A DNA stretch of 64,000 bases from Methanococcoides methylutens (GTDB taxonomy: Archaea; Halobacteriota; Methanosarcinia; Methanosarcinales; Methanosarcinaceae): positions 1-64,000 of the forward strand of contig NZ_JRHO01000009.1 of NCBI RefSeq assembly GCF_000765475.1. Direction: 5' to 3'. Positions within the stretch are counted from its first letter, which is position 1. Each line of letters opens with the position of its first letter. The notes below the pieces were generated by a model, which worked only from the letters and a program-made list of their open reading frames with translations, made no database searches and was not told the DNA's origin. Of this stretch, positions 22,358 through 30,690 are shown one piece after another. Made by a program: the position numbers and the translations under genes.

Positions 22358-22659
22358 TTAAAATCTTATTCTTTAACGAATATCAGACACTTATGGCAGA
22401 TGGGTTATAAAATTAGAGAGGCTTTAGAACTCTTACTCCCATCGTGGTAATGTAAGAGTTAAAACTATTAGTATTGCAAGTAATACCCCATAAAATTAAG
22501 AAACATCTACAACATTATGTTGTATCATGTTGTATTGTGTTGTATTATACCGCATAATTTATATTCTTAAAAAACATAGCAAGAATTACACGGGTAAAAC
22601 CAGTAAGGCAGTGTAACTTGAGATGCACGATAAAGAGTCCTTACTGGTACTGTAAACCA
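22358..22659. other. Intergenic region between integrase and DUF3800 gene
   Basis: 302 bp without a convincing gene. It holds a palindrome and triple repeat (22508-22546, listed separately). A 10-bp inverted repeat ACCAGTAAGG/CCTTACTGGT (22599-22608, 22639-22648) has a 30-nt loop. It sits between convergent genes and could be a terminator or small RNA, but no T-run follows. Confidence 0.5.
22508..22546. repeat. Palindrome plus three 10-bp tandem repeats
   Basis: TACAACAT-T-ATGTTGTA (22508-22524) runs into three 10-bp tandem units, ATGTTGTATC, ATGTTGTATT and GTGTTGTATT (22517-22546). A 10-bp period places each copy on one face of the helix, as in iterons or multi-site operators. Confidence 0.7.
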
Positions 22660-23274
22660 TCAGGACCACACCTCGTAGGCTTCTGATCCTATTTTTAACA
22701 CATCAATATACTCACCATTACAACGCTCTATTTTTTGGAATGCTGACCATGCCAACACATCAGCAAACTGTAATCCACCCCATGAATGTGAGTTGCTATG
22801 ATGAATTTCAACAGTTTCTAATGATGAATTCTCCATTAAGCGCTCTTCGAAATAGTGATTGAAGTCATCCCTTAGAACTTGTTTCCCTTTTGACTTATCA
22901 ATCCTAACAATGACTTTGCCCTCATCTAAATTTATATTAGTTGCTAATTTTCCAGCAGCAAAATTATACATTTTGTGTTTATTTCCTTTCAGAAATGAGC
23001 TGTAGCATTTTTCTTTGTTGAGATTTACAAAAAATGCTTGTGCATCATCAACTCCATTGAGCTTACTTAACATATGTTTAACAAGTTCTGGACTGGAACT
23101 ATTAGCCTTAATTTCATTGGCATTCTTCAACTGTTTTTTGAATTTGTTCCTTCGCATATTCTTAATTATTCGATCAAGCTTGTCTGGAGATTTAACTACA
23201 AGAGCTGATAAAATTAGATATTTAGATTTCGATCCAAGATCTCCGCTTTCATCAATAAACATGTAGCTAACCAT
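22660..23274 (-). CDS. DUF3800 domain protein
   Basis: 204 aa from ATG 23274 (GTG 23283 also possible). Begins with the family hallmark YMFIDESGDLG, whose acidic residues suggest an RNase H-like metal site, and ends with the second hallmark WGGLQFADVLAWSAFQKIE. DUF3800 proteins are common on mobile elements and in defence islands; the activity is not established. The gene faces the integrase tail to tail. Confidence 0.85.
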   Translation of the reverse strand: MVSYMFIDESGDLGSKSKYLILSALVVKSPDKLDRIIKNMRRNKFKKQLKNANEIKANSSSPELVKHMLSKLNGVDDAQAFFVNLNKEKCYSSFLKGNKHKMYNFAAGKLATNINLDEGKVIVRIDKSKGKQVLRDDFNHYFEERLMENSSLETVEIHHSNSHSWGGLQFADVLAWSAFQKIERCNGEYIDVLKIGSEAYEVWS

Positions 23275-23641
23275 TCCAATCACGCTTCTAAATGAATAAA
23301 TACAATATAAACTTATTTTTACGTATACTTTAGGAAGTAAGAGTGTCTAGGTTACCTGACAAATACTAAGAGCGTAGTGTGCCTTGTCCAATACCTGAAA
23401 TGTAGTACTGAGTGTGAAATGCAGCACCCAGCAATCAAAAGAAGTGCAATTAATATCAAGGTTTTGGTTTTTCACAAAAAGATGATGCTTTACATCGATC
23501 CGGATTAATTTTATCTTTAAAAATGATTATAAATATAGATTATATTCCATCCGAACATCTACGTACATTATAAATAAGTGCATAAACGCTCCATGAGCAA
23601 AACAGTGAAAAGATATATGCATTGAGTTTCATTCACCATTT
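23275..23641. other. Intergenic region, no gene seen
   Basis: About 360 bp, AT-rich at both ends. An upstream region for the DUF3800 gene lies on its left and a TATA-like ATTATAAATAA near 23568-23578 on its right, before the small membrane protein gene. I found no tRNA or convincing reading frame. Confidence 0.4.
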
Positions 23642-23998
23642 ATGTTCAAAGTATTGAAGGTGTTTTACTCAGATGCAACATTCGCATTTGCAATATTCAT
23701 GAGTTTGAAAGCATTTTTAATTCTTTTAGCATACAAGAGCAAGTATCTTTTACCCAGCGTTTATACTAACGATATCTCACACAACGTTAAAGTGCTACAA
23801 TCTGGAATTACAGAAGGAATAGAAATTGCAATAAATGCTGCGAATCCAGTTCCATTCATATCAATAAATGTTATACCCCCAGGAATCACATGGGATTGGA
23901 TCACAGTATTTATATCATCATTCTCTTTGTTGGTAGCATATGGAGTCTACAAAGTAAGAAAAATGAACGAATACTCCGACTATGGATATCGATATTGA
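23642..23998 (+). CDS. Small membrane protein, unknown
   Basis: 118 aa with two hydrophobic segments (about 12-33 and 83-103) and a positively charged C-terminus (KVRKMNEYSDYGYRY). No family recognised. The PPGITWDWITVF stretch just before TM2 resembles short holin-like or anchor proteins only superficially. No clear Shine-Dalgarno, so it may be leaderless. Element gene of unknown role. Confidence 0.5.
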   Translation: MFKVLKVFYSDATFAFAIFMSLKAFLILLAYKSKYLLPSVYTNDISHNVKVLQSGITEGIEIAINAANPVPFISINVIPPGITWDWITVFISSFSLLVAYGVYKVRKMNEYSDYGYRY

Positions 23999-24499
23999 AA
24001 CTCTGAAAAAACTAATGACATTCTTACAATTTGGCTTTCCTGAACTCATCTCATAGAGGTTGAGCCACCTACTCACCATTAGCCTAATGACATTCAATGG
24101 TAAATCAACTACTTACCATAGACTCACATAAGTCTAACATTTAATCACTTCTTACCGTGTACCTAATAGTTTATGTTGAAAAACATGCCGCATAATGATG
24201 AAAAAGAATACTATAAATTCTTATTTTGCAAAATTGTTACAAAAATAGAAAACACAGTCAATAGGCACTGTCGTACATCATTCCTTATGATAGGAAGAGA
24301 ATTAATTTCTACTTTTTTGAACTTTCAAATTCCTTTGTTCCTTAAAATAGATAGGCATCCCCACATTTTTCCACAATCATTTCCATCGCTGTAAAATATT
24401 TTATTAATGATGCCTTCTGAGTTCTTTTCTGGATACTTTTTACAGATCTCATCGAAATCATTAAAAAGGTCTATGAGAAGCTTTGTGAGAACAGAAAAA
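23999..24499. other. Gene-poor region with imperfect ACTTACCAT repeats
   Basis: About 500 bp. Three degenerate copies of an ACTyACCAT-type block occur at roughly 24070, 24112 and 24150. A 73-codon frame (24173-24394) begins ATGTTGAAAAACAT, nearly the same as the start of the AbrB gene at 24540. It has no Shine-Dalgarno and no recognisable family; I read it as a possible decayed copy of that 5' end. Confidence 0.35.
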
Positions 24500-24516
24500 T
24501 GTCAACTCAGTTGACA
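24500..24516. promoter_or_regulatory. Palindromic operator candidate before AbrB-like gene
   Basis: TGTCAACT-C-AGTTGACA, perfect 8-bp arms, 23 bp before the start of the AbrB-type regulator gene. The position suits autoregulation by the encoded swapped-hairpin dimer. Confidence 0.6.
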
Positions 24517-24539
24517 AGAAAAATACAACCGGAGAAACT

Positions 24540-24764
24540 ATGTTGAAAAATATAAGAACTGTAAGTGGCGCTCAAATGGGCGTTTTAAGAATCTGCCTTC
24601 CACCTGCCCTAGCAGCAAATGCTGGGATTAACCCGGGTGGAAAAGTAGCGATTACGATTGAAAAAGGGAAACTCGTTGTTTCTCCAATCCCCGGACTTTT
24701 GGACGAGCAGGGGACTGAGAAACATATGAGAACAAATTCATTTAATCCCCCAAGGAGTAAATAA
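24540..24764 (+). CDS. AbrB/SpoVT-type DNA-binding protein
   Basis: 74 aa. Residues 8-52 match a swapped-hairpin AbrB domain (GAQMGVLRICLPPALAANAGINPGGKVAITIEKGKLVVSPI shortened here to its pattern: beta strand, PPALA, GI-PGG-KV-I, KLVVSP). Such proteins form intertwined dimers that bind DNA and often repress their own promoter. ATG is preceded by GGAGA at 5 nt. First gene of a run of four closely spaced same-strand genes ending with the replication ATPase, so it probably controls element replication or copy number. Confidence 0.82.
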   Translation: MLKNIRTVSGAQMGVLRICLPPALAANAGINPGGKVAITIEKGKLVVSPIPGLLDEQGTEKHMRTNSFNPPRSK

Positions 24765-24842
24765 ACATGTTTTCAACAAAAAGAAAACTAATTTTCTCAT
24801 ATTTAAAGAGTTTCCCCCTTAACTTCGAAGAGGTGGTTTGGA

Positions 24843-24998
24843 ATGGGCAATGTTGATGGAATGGACCTAAAGTCCTATTCAGTTTTCCTCGTGAAAACAC
24901 AATCCGAACTGCTAGATATATGGGAATCTCGCGGAGATACCTTGCGTTGTGGGCTTGCTAAATTAGTTCGTGAGATAGCTCAATCAGTAGAAGCATAA
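24843..24998 (+). CDS. Small protein, 51 aa, unknown
   Basis: Short frame with an excellent Shine-Dalgarno (AGGTGG at 24831-24836, 6 nt before ATG). Amphipathic and helical in appearance (SVFLVKTQSELLDIWESRG, LAKLVREIAQSVEA), no membrane segment. Located between the AbrB gene and the next small gene on the same strand. No family recognised. I accept it because of the ribosome site and operon position. Confidence 0.6.
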   Translation: MGNVDGMDLKSYSVFLVKTQSELLDIWESRGDTLRCGLAKLVREIAQSVEA

Positions 24999-25066
24999 CC
25001 AGACGCCGAACTACAAAATTAAAGCAATTACAATTAATTGAAAATTTATATTAATGAGGTTATAAT

Positions 25067-25327
25067 ATGACCTATCTTAAATTACAGAATGCCACATGTG
25101 GCTGTTACAGTAGAAATCGAATGACTACGAGTATCCAGACTACTTTGTCTTCATTTGAACAAACAAAGAACGAACAATTTGGTATAGACCATCAGAATCT
25201 CGAAGCCTTGGAATCGTCCATCAAGAACGCTGAAAATTCCACAGATGAAACTGACGATATCATTCCATACACTGATATCCAGTCAATTTCGAAATTTTGT
25301 TTATTTGAAGGTACGGGTCAGTCATGA
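25067..25327 (+). CDS. Small protein, 86 aa, unknown
   Basis: Preceded by GAGGTTAT 5-6 nt before ATG, exactly the same ribosome site as the next gene. Ser/Thr- and acid-rich with a short Cys pair near the N-terminus (ATCGCYSRN). The stop lies 9 bp before the DUF3987-like gene start, so the pair is probably translationally linked. No recognised family. Confidence 0.6.
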   Translation: MTYLKLQNATCGCYSRNRMTTSIQTTLSSFEQTKNEQFGIDHQNLEALESSIKNAENSTDETDDIIPYTDIQSISKFCLFEGTGQS

Positions 25328-25336
25328 GGTTATTCT

Positions 25337-26863
25337 ATGACTAAATTTAATCAATCTGAACTTGAAAGGAAATATACAGATCACAATAAAGTGGCTTCCG
25401 ATGATGAAACCACTTTTTTGTTTTCCTGCCTCTATTGCATGTTCAATATTTTTATTGACCCTAAAGATTTAGGAGCCCTCATACTTAGCAAAGAAGGAGT
25501 GGCCCGGAACAAATGGAAGGATCTTGACCTAAGAATGCCTGACCTTTCCAAAATCTTACCTGCCGACCATTTCATAAATGTCTACACCAGATGGGTAAAG
25601 GGCTTGACAGATGCCTACTACGAATATAATGTGTGCAGTGCATTGTGGCTTCTGGCGGCTTGGTACGACGGAAAAATAGTTCTTAAGACGAAGCAAGGGA
25701 CAATCAAAGCCAATATTTTTGTTCAAATTCTTGGAAAATCGACAACAAGCCGCAAAAGTACAGCTGTTAAGAAATGCAGGGAGATATACGAAAGAGTCAC
25801 AGGCACGAAGCTTACTGATGATGCACAGTCAGTTGAGGGATTAATAGAATCATTAGCATTAAATTCACACCAAAATTTGATTTCCGATGAATCATCTGGT
25901 TTGATGGCTAAATATCATAAAAAGTACAATGAAGGTATATTTGACGAATTGTGCAAATATTATGATGGGGTAGGTACTAAGAAAATATTATCCGGTAGCA
26001 AAACAGGTGGTCCGACCGAATTTACTGTTACTGACCCCTACATTAACTCGTATTATGCGACAACAACGAGAAGATATTGTAATGTCATGAATATCATGGA
26101 TTTTGAATGTGGGTATGGCTACAGAACTCTATATGCTGTACCTACTTATCAAAAGCCATATATGGATATTGACATGGAGACTGATGAAGATGTTAATAAT
26201 CAAGCAGTTGTAATTAAGCATGGAAATGCCATTTATCAAATCTTAAATAATTTAGGAACTACTGAAATGGCATTTAATGATGATGCACTGGCACTTTATC
26301 AATCCACAACACGAAAATGGGAGACGGAAGCCGATAAATTTGAGAACGATATTTACAGTTCAGCATTGGGAAGGGCAAGTGATTATGTCCTTAAGATTGC
26401 AATGCTTATCGAAATAGGGAAAACGCCAATTTCTGATACCATAACAAAAAAATCAATTGAAGTCGCAATCAATTTGGTTGGTACTTACTTTTTACCTTCC
26501 TGTATCTACGTAATCGAAAGGCTCGAAGAAGATGAAAAATTCAATCAAATCGAGAAGGTTCTAAAAAAATTAAGGGATAAGGGTGGTTCTTGTGGCCATT
26601 CTTACCTTTTGAGAGCTGTGAAAATCAAAAGCAATGATTTTTCAGAAGTCATCGAAACATTAATTGAATCAGAGACTATCAAAAAGTATGTCTCTGAAGA
26701 AACAGGTGCTCAAAGCTATCTTCTAATCAATGATGATGATAGCGTTCTGTCAAAGCTTCGTGCAGATCAAGATTCTACTGAATCCATACGATATATTCCG
26801 AAAGGTGCATTGACTGAACCCCAACTGAAAGGCTTTGACAAGATTCTTGCACTGATGGACTAA
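25337..26863 (+). CDS. DUF3987-like replication ATPase
   Basis: 508 aa. N-terminal region with an AxxWLLAAWYDGKI segment, then a RecA/helicase-like core. The P-loop is atypical (QILGKSTTSRKSTAVKK, about residues 129-145), followed by the Walker B-like strand LISDESSG near 182-189 and an arginine-rich TTTRR element. The C-terminal winged-helix-like part (about 415-490) fits proteins that follow helicases in mobile-element replication modules. Relatives are common on archaeal and bacterial plasmids and integrated elements. It lies immediately upstream of the iteron arrays, supporting a replication-initiation or helicase role. Confidence 0.72.
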   Translation: MTKFNQSELERKYTDHNKVASDDETTFLFSCLYCMFNIFIDPKDLGALILSKEGVARNKWKDLDLRMPDLSKILPADHFINVYTRWVKGLTDAYYEYNVCSALWLLAAWYDGKIVLKTKQGTIKANIFVQILGKSTTSRKSTAVKKCREIYERVTGTKLTDDAQSVEGLIESLALNSHQNLISDESSGLMAKYHKKYNEGIFDELCKYYDGVGTKKILSGSKTGGPTEFTVTDPYINSYYATTTRRYCNVMNIMDFECGYGYRTLYAVPTYQKPYMDIDMETDEDVNNQAVVIKHGNAIYQILNNLGTTEMAFNDDALALYQSTTRKWETEADKFENDIYSSALGRASDYVLKIAMLIEIGKTPISDTITKKSIEVAINLVGTYFLPSCIYVIERLEEDEKFNQIEKVLKKLRDKGGSCGHSYLLRAVKIKSNDFSEVIETLIESETIKKYVSEETGAQSYLLINDDDSVLSKLRADQDSTESIRYIPKGALTEPQLKGFDKILALMD

Positions 26864-27418
26864 TGAGGAACTTTCCAATCGATTGAACAAATCATGTCAT
26901 GAATCAGCAGTTTTTATGATAAGCTGATTTATGATTCTTTTTTTTGTAAATTCACCCAGTTCACCGAGTTCCCCAAGTTCTCCAAATTCCCATATTATCT
27001 TACAAAATCAATCTTGCAAGCACGCGTCTATGTAACTATGAAGTAAATTCACCAAATTATCTTACTTTTTATTTTCTGAGTGAATTAGGGAACTCGGTGA
27101 ACTTGGGGAACTTGGGGATTTTTCAGTTTTTTTGATTATGTCTTGAACAATTATCGGTAATCCCGGAAAATATAATCTCAATTTTCCACTAAAATCTCCA
27201 AAATCACCTCCAAACCATCGATATTGCCGAAGGGTATAGTGTCTATTGATGCTGCTTTGCACCTTTTAGGATAAACTTTAAAGCATTTTACCACCTTCCC
27301 CTATAATGTTAACAGTATAATATTAACAGCTCCAACAAAACTCCGTCACTCCATATATGTTAACAACTCTCCCACCAAAAAATCAGCATCAAGCGACCTC
27401 TAAGTATTGGTGAAGCAA
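26864..27418. other. Gene-free region with putative element origin
   Basis: 555 bp between the replication ATPase and the winged-helix gene. It holds the two inverted 9-bp arrays (26949-26993, 27076-27120), an ATTATCTTAC direct repeat in the spacer between them (about 26993 and 27055), and AT-rich TTAACA-containing sequence near 27,300-27,360. The translated arrays give low-complexity peptides, so I reject the frames crossing them. Confidence 0.6.
26949..27120. repeat. Two inverted arrays of five 9-bp iterons
   Basis: Left array 26949-26993 reads AATTCACCC, AGTTCACCG, AGTTCCCCA, AGTTCTCCA, AATTCCCAT. The right array 27076-27120 carries the same motif in inverse orientation (TTAGGGAAC, TCGGTGAAC, TTGGGGAAC, TTGGGGATT after CTGAGTGAA). 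The longest shared inverted block is GTTCACCGAGTTCCC. An 82-bp spacer separates the arrays. Candidate replication origin or Rep binding site. Confidence 0.75.
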
Positions 27419-28489
27419 ATGGACAAAATATCCCCATCCAATATCAATGGAGTTCCTGGCAAAGGTTGGGAACAAGGAATCGACAAAAACAACATCAATA
27501 GACCCACTCGTACTGGTCACAATACAAATATCTCTTCCCCAACTTCCGACTGTTTGGTTAAGGGAGCGATTTTGAATGCTGTGCTAGCTGGAGCCCATAC
27601 GTGTGGAGACCTTAGGAAAGTGTTACCACAGGTAGACTACGGGTCCTTGCGTACAAGTCTTCATCGTTATTGTAAATACGGATACCTAATGAAAGTAGGT
27701 GGGAAGCCGTATAGATATGAACTTACCACTAAAGGAAGGGAACACGCTGCAAATCCATTCATCTACAGAGAGAATTTCTACAAAAAATTGGGGGGATTTA
27801 TCGACAGGAAGGTCGAGGAAGAAATTGGAGTTCTCCTTCAGGACCCGAGTTTTATCGCGAGGATAGCTTCGGAGCATCCAGACCATGCAGAGACCATTTA
27901 TAAGACCCTCACAAAGCGAATTCCTGTTACTGTGAGAGATCAGATCTTGGAGGACGAAGGGGTCGATGTGGGGAAAAATGTTGTTAACGGAGGAATTTCG
28001 AGTAGGGAACGGAAAGTAATGGAGGAAAATCAAAAGCTTCGGAGAATACTTGCTTCACGGAGAGGAACATTTGTGGAGGAAAAATTTCCAAAACCCCACA
28101 AAAAACTCCAAACAAATGAGGATCGGTATCATGTAATGGAGAGATATTTGGAAAAACAGCTCCGAAAAAAGTTCTTCGATTTTCCCGAGGTTTGGCATTA
28201 TCCTTACAGATTCATCGGCTCTAGTAGCATGTCTGAACTTGCGAAGAACAAACTCAAAGGTGGAGAGATTGTCATATATGACAAAAGGACAGCCTCCAAA
28301 ATGGTCCAGAAAAGGCTCATAAGAAAGTTGAAAGCCAATGAGATAGAAGAGTGTGTTTTCTTCCTCCAGAGGCGTCCAGACGGATTATATGTGGTCTCCA
28401 AAGAGGTCCCTGCAACGAAGATATTGGATGCGAAGTGCATACCTGAGGAGCCAGAAAAAGAGGTGAGGATCGTCCCTCCCTCCAAGTGA
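27419..28489 (+). CDS. Winged-helix protein, unknown (element)
   Basis: 356 aa from ATG 27419, with GGTGA 5 nt upstream. Residues about 45-105 form a winged-helix DNA-binding domain (KGAILNAVLAGAHTCGDLRKVL, then YGYLMKVGGKPYRYELTTKG). A charged helical middle follows (about 115-215), then a basic C-terminal domain. Possible roles are replication accessory or partition protein; the position next to the iterons supports DNA binding near the origin. Its 3' end recurs as a remnant at 29857-29911. Confidence 0.65.
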   Translation: MDKISPSNINGVPGKGWEQGIDKNNINRPTRTGHNTNISSPTSDCLVKGAILNAVLAGAHTCGDLRKVLPQVDYGSLRTSLHRYCKYGYLMKVGGKPYRYELTTKGREHAANPFIYRENFYKKLGGFIDRKVEEEIGVLLQDPSFIARIASEHPDHAETIYKTLTKRIPVTVRDQILEDEGVDVGKNVVNGGISSRERKVMEENQKLRRILASRRGTFVEEKFPKPHKKLQTNEDRYHVMERYLEKQLRKKFFDFPEVWHYPYRFIGSSSMSELAKNKLKGGEIVIYDKRTASKMVQKRLIRKLKANEIEECVFFLQRRPDGLYVVSKEVPATKILDAKCIPEEPEKEVRIVPPSK

Positions 28490-28500
28490 TTTTTCTAAAA
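28446..28500 (+). repeat. Direct repeat A flanking the DUF3578-HNH gene
   Basis: 3' end of the winged-helix gene plus its downstream bases. It shares the 19-nt identity CAGAAAAAGAGGTGAGGAT (28452-28470) and further matches with repeat B at 29857-29911, 1,411 bp away in the same orientation. Confidence 0.75.
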
Positions 28501-28603
28501 ATGGTGAGTTATTGTAGCAACCTATTTGTATGTAACATACTGTTTCAAAATTATCGATGGCTTTTTAATATATTTTGCCATATTGGCTAACCAGGTGAAA
28601 TTT

Positions 28604-29686
28604 ATGCAAGAGTCTTTTCGAAATATAATGGGCAATTACTTAATCGAGAAAGAGATGCCTTTCAAAGATAATTATCTCGCGAAACACATAAGGAACAATG
28701 CAAAAGAGTCTGTCGAAAAAAAAGCACTTATCGATGTCTCGAAATACAAAGTAGATGGTTCTCCTGGAAAGGGTAATTGGGCTGAAATACCTTGGATTGG
28801 AGTGTTTGATAAAAACATAACCACAAGTGCAGAAAAAGGGTACTACATAGTATATCTCTTTAGAGCTGACATGTCAGGTTTTTATCTATCACTTAACCAA
28901 GGATGGACTTATTATGCAAGAACATATGGTGATAAAGAAGCAAGGGAACATATTAGAACAGTTGCAGCTGGGTTTAAAGATTCATTAAAATCATCATTAG
29001 CTGATTTTTCATTTGATGAAATCGATTTAAAGAGTGACAAAAAGTTTGCAGTTGGCTATCAATTAGGACACATTTGTGGCAAATTTTATTCAAAAGAATA
29101 TGTACCGGACGATCTTCAATTAGCCAACGATCTCCGAAATTTAATTGGTGTGTATAGGGAATTAACGGGAATAGTTGGAAGTAGGAGCTTTGAAGACATC
29201 GTTGACCGCTTATTGAAAGGTGATGATGTCGACGATATTGAAGATGAAGAGTACCAGAGCGAAGTTATTGAGGCAACTCCTTCAATTACTCCCAAAGAGC
29301 CTCAAAAAAGGTCTAAATCAACAATAAAGCATGGAAAGGAAGTGTGGATTAGAAACCCAAAAATTGCAAAAGAAAGCTTGGAAAAGTCAAACTATCTTTG
29401 TGAGATCGATAGTGAACATAAAACATTTACTTCCTCCATAACTGATGATAATTTTGTTGAAGCTCATCACTTAATTCCTATGGGGAATCAAGATGAATTC
29501 AAAAATAGTTTAGATGTCCCCGGCAATATTGTTTCTCTCTGTCCGAACTGTCATAGGCGATTACATCATGCATCAGTAGCTGAAAAAGAAGATAGTATAA
29601 AGGCATTATATGTTGAAAGGAAAGATGATCTCAAAGATTATGGGATAGAAATTTCTTTGGAAGATTTATTCGGGTATTACAAATGA
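28604..29686 (+). CDS. DUF3578-HNH nuclease, type IV restriction-like
   Basis: 360 aa from ATG 28604 (AGGTGA at 28593-28598). The N-terminal half resembles the DUF3578/MrcB domain found in McrB-type 5-methylcytosine-dependent enzymes (GKGNWAEIPWIGVFD, then YYIVYLFRADMSGFYLSLNQG). The C-terminal third is an HNH nuclease with zinc knuckles: LCEID, AHHLIPMG, NIVSLCPNCHRRLHH. Such single-chain proteins are thought to cut modified foreign DNA. The gene lies between direct repeats A and B and is followed by a gene remnant, so it looks like an inserted cassette. An upstream extension to 28526 lacks a ribosome site. Confidence 0.82.
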   Translation: MQESFRNIMGNYLIEKEMPFKDNYLAKHIRNNAKESVEKKALIDVSKYKVDGSPGKGNWAEIPWIGVFDKNITTSAEKGYYIVYLFRADMSGFYLSLNQGWTYYARTYGDKEAREHIRTVAAGFKDSLKSSLADFSFDEIDLKSDKKFAVGYQLGHICGKFYSKEYVPDDLQLANDLRNLIGVYRELTGIVGSRSFEDIVDRLLKGDDVDDIEDEEYQSEVIEATPSITPKEPQKRSKSTIKHGKEVWIRNPKIAKESLEKSNYLCEIDSEHKTFTSSITDDNFVEAHHLIPMGNQDEFKNSLDVPGNIVSLCPNCHRRLHHASVAEKEDSIKALYVERKDDLKDYGIEISLEDLFGYYK

Positions 29687-30042
29687 TTTTGTGATACTAT
29701 CTTCTTTTTCATTGTAAATAAGCCAATTTATGCGATTTTTGACTCATTCCATGCAAGGACATAACTCCATCAAAAAATCGTTATCTAAACGATTCTCGTT
29801 GGTCTCAGAGCATATGTTTGTCATAGATGAAGATCTTGGACTCAAAGTAATCCTTAAGGAGACAGAAAAAGAGGTGAGGATTATTCCTCGTTTCAAGTGT
29901 TTTTTGAAAAAGGTAATGAAGTTAATTGGATTAATTGAGTTAAAATCCTTAAAGATAATAAGGAACTGATTCAAATAAATTCATGTTTCATATATTAATA
30001 ACAAGTATAGGTCAATAAAATCGGAAATGTGGTTGAGGTATT
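29687..30042. other. Region with remnant of the winged-helix gene
   Basis: 356 bp. Contains the remnant 29765-29911 and AT-rich sequence upstream of the next small gene, with a TATA-like TTTCATATATTAATAA near 29,985-30,000. No intact gene is supported. Confidence 0.5.
29765..29911 (+). pseudogene. Remnant of a winged-helix gene copy
   Basis: 29765-29816 resembles the sequence just before the winged-helix gene start (27368-27421) and also 31558-31610. 29857-29911 repeats the 3' end of that gene (KETEKEVRIIPRFK versus EEPEKEVRIVPPSK). The roughly 1 kb between is missing, as expected for an internally deleted duplicate. Confidence 0.55.
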
Positions 30043-30471
30043 ATGTACGGCGATAATCAAAAATCTGGAGAAGTGATGCTTGAGATCATTAAGAATAACA
30101 AAATGTTAAAGAAAATTACGAAACTTTGTGATATTACATGGGAAGAAGGTTTAAAAAAAAGGGCACATGGGCCAAATAATTGGTCTTATAACGGGATGCT
30201 ACGAGATTTGGGGAGAAAAATAGAAGAGAAAACTGGAAGAAAATTAATTGCTGGCTCTCTTATGCACGAAAATGCAGAGAAAATGGGTTTGTTGATTCCG
30301 ATTACAAAAGTAGTTTCTAATGCAAAAAAGATTGGAACTGAAAAAGGATATTATGGTGCATCCTTGTGGACAGAGGAAGGATTACTACAATCATTGGGAA
30401 ATGAAATTGAGCTTATAGAGGGTAATAAACTCCCAAAACTAAGAGATGAGGAATATTATGAGGAGTCTTGA
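30043..30471 (+). CDS. Hypothetical protein, 142 aa
   Basis: Soluble, basic N-terminal half, no signal peptide or membrane segment. GAGGT lies 4 nt before ATG. Contains WEEGLKKRAHGPNNWSYNGMLRDLGRKIEEKTGRKL, a charged helical stretch with some resemblance to small DNA-binding accessory proteins. The second half repeats a similar pattern (GYYGASLWTEEGLLQSLGNEIE against NNWSYNGMLRDLGRKIE), suggesting an internal duplication. No family recognised. Confidence 0.6.
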   Translation: MYGDNQKSGEVMLEIIKNNKMLKKITKLCDITWEEGLKKRAHGPNNWSYNGMLRDLGRKIEEKTGRKLIAGSLMHENAEKMGLLIPITKVVSNAKKIGTEKGYYGASLWTEEGLLQSLGNEIELIEGNKLPKLRDEEYYEES

Positions 30472-30690
30472 GTTTTGATTCCTCTATTTGTTCAATTTCA
30501 TCATGTACTTGGAGACAAAATCCATTAATGGATTATATATTGGTGATGATATTTTAGATTGCATTATAGCGTTTTTTAGAATAAGATTGTTAATTGCATT
30601 GCGGGGAGTTTATAATGTTAACACACTTTTTGGTTATTTGCTTGCAATAAAAATGATGGGGTGAATAAGGAGAGCAGACTACATTCCCTG

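Noticed and set aside
22599-22648. 10-bp inverted repeat as a tRNA-like or small RNA gene
   Set aside because: No cloverleaf, no T-run and a 30-nt loop; noted only within the intergenic entry.
24173-24394. 73-codon frame in the element
   Set aside because: No ribosome site, no family pattern. Only its first bases resemble the AbrB gene start, so I treat it as a possible remnant.
27062-27262. 66-codon minus-strand frame with SPSSPSSPSS
   Set aside because: The low-complexity tail is just the translated right-hand iteron array; no ribosome site.
28526-28603. Longer N-terminus of the DUF3578-HNH protein
   Set aside because: The extension lacks a ribosome site, while AGGTGA is well placed for ATG 28604.
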